Shown piece after piece: positions 5,332-5,341 of a stretch of DNA of 5,341 bases (positions are counted from its first letter, which is position 1; the number at the start of each line of letters is the position of its first letter). The DNA lies in assembly GCA_964473895.1 (NCBI GenBank), contig CAYYRE010000175.1, forward strand, positions 1-5,341, given 5' to 3'. Source of the DNA: Sulfidibacterium sp964473895. GTDB taxonomy: Bacteria; Bacteroidota; Bacteroidia; Bacteroidales; F082. The translations under genes and the position numbers were made by a program. The notes beneath the pieces were generated by a model that ran no database searches, had not been told where the DNA came from, and saw nothing but the letters and a program-made list of their open reading frames with translations.

Positions 5332-5341
5332 TACTTAAATA
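5320..5341. promoter_or_regulatory. putative operator, inverted repeat 2 (reaches window edge)
   Basis: TATTTAAG-N6-CTTAAATA is a perfect 8-6-8 inverted repeat that shares its left arm with inverted repeat 1 and spans the -33 element. It ends at the last base of the window and may extend further. The shared arm means the two palindromes could be alternative or cooperative repressor sites. Confidence 0.5.

Overview
The window looks like a piece of a Bacteroidota chromosome. The best support is a near-ideal Bacteroidota-type promoter, TTTG-N20-TATCTTTG (the TTTG/TAnnTTTG pattern), in front of the gene cluster at the right end. A-rich leaders without Shine-Dalgarno sequences at most starts, and the style of the DnaN, PlsY and MerA proteins, agree with this. 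Genus cannot be read from the sequence.

Layout. Positions 1-169 are an A/T-rich leader with no gene that I can support. One gene on the + strand (about 170-619) encodes a PaaI-type hotdog thioesterase. It converges on the minus-strand genes across a strong 13-bp hairpin flanked by A and T tracts (619-648), which should stop transcription from both sides. Everything to the right is on the minus strand. In transcription order (right to left) it is: an ArsR/CadC-type metal repressor (5271-4894), a fused MerT-MerP mercuric transporter (4897-4235), mercuric reductase MerA with an N-terminal metal-binding domain (4248-2596), glycerol-3-phosphate acyltransferase PlsY (2535-1903) and the DNA polymerase III beta clamp DnaN (1802-672).

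The first three genes form a compact mercury-resistance operon. arsR and merTP overlap by 4 bp (ATGA), and merTP and merA overlap by 14 bp. The proposed flow is: Hg(II) is captured by the periplasmic MerP-like domain, passed through the membrane Cys-Cys pair and the cytoplasmic Cys-x-Cys of the MerT part, handed to the HMA domain or C-terminal Cys pair of MerA, and reduced to Hg(0). The repressor probably binds overlapping inverted repeats placed in and around the promoter and is released by metal. There is no MerR, MerB, MerC, MerD or MerE in the window, and no insertion sequence or integrase.

The mer operon sits only 60 bp upstream of plsY, with no convincing terminator between them. plsY is followed after 100 bp by dnaN. 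That 100-bp gap holds a candidate dnaN promoter, a match to the DnaA-box consensus and a small hairpin next to the start codon. The families are all known. The more interesting points are the regulatory design of the mer operon (a CadC-like sensor instead of MerR), an acidic residue in MerA that suggests NADH use, and the position of a resistance operon directly upstream of housekeeping genes.
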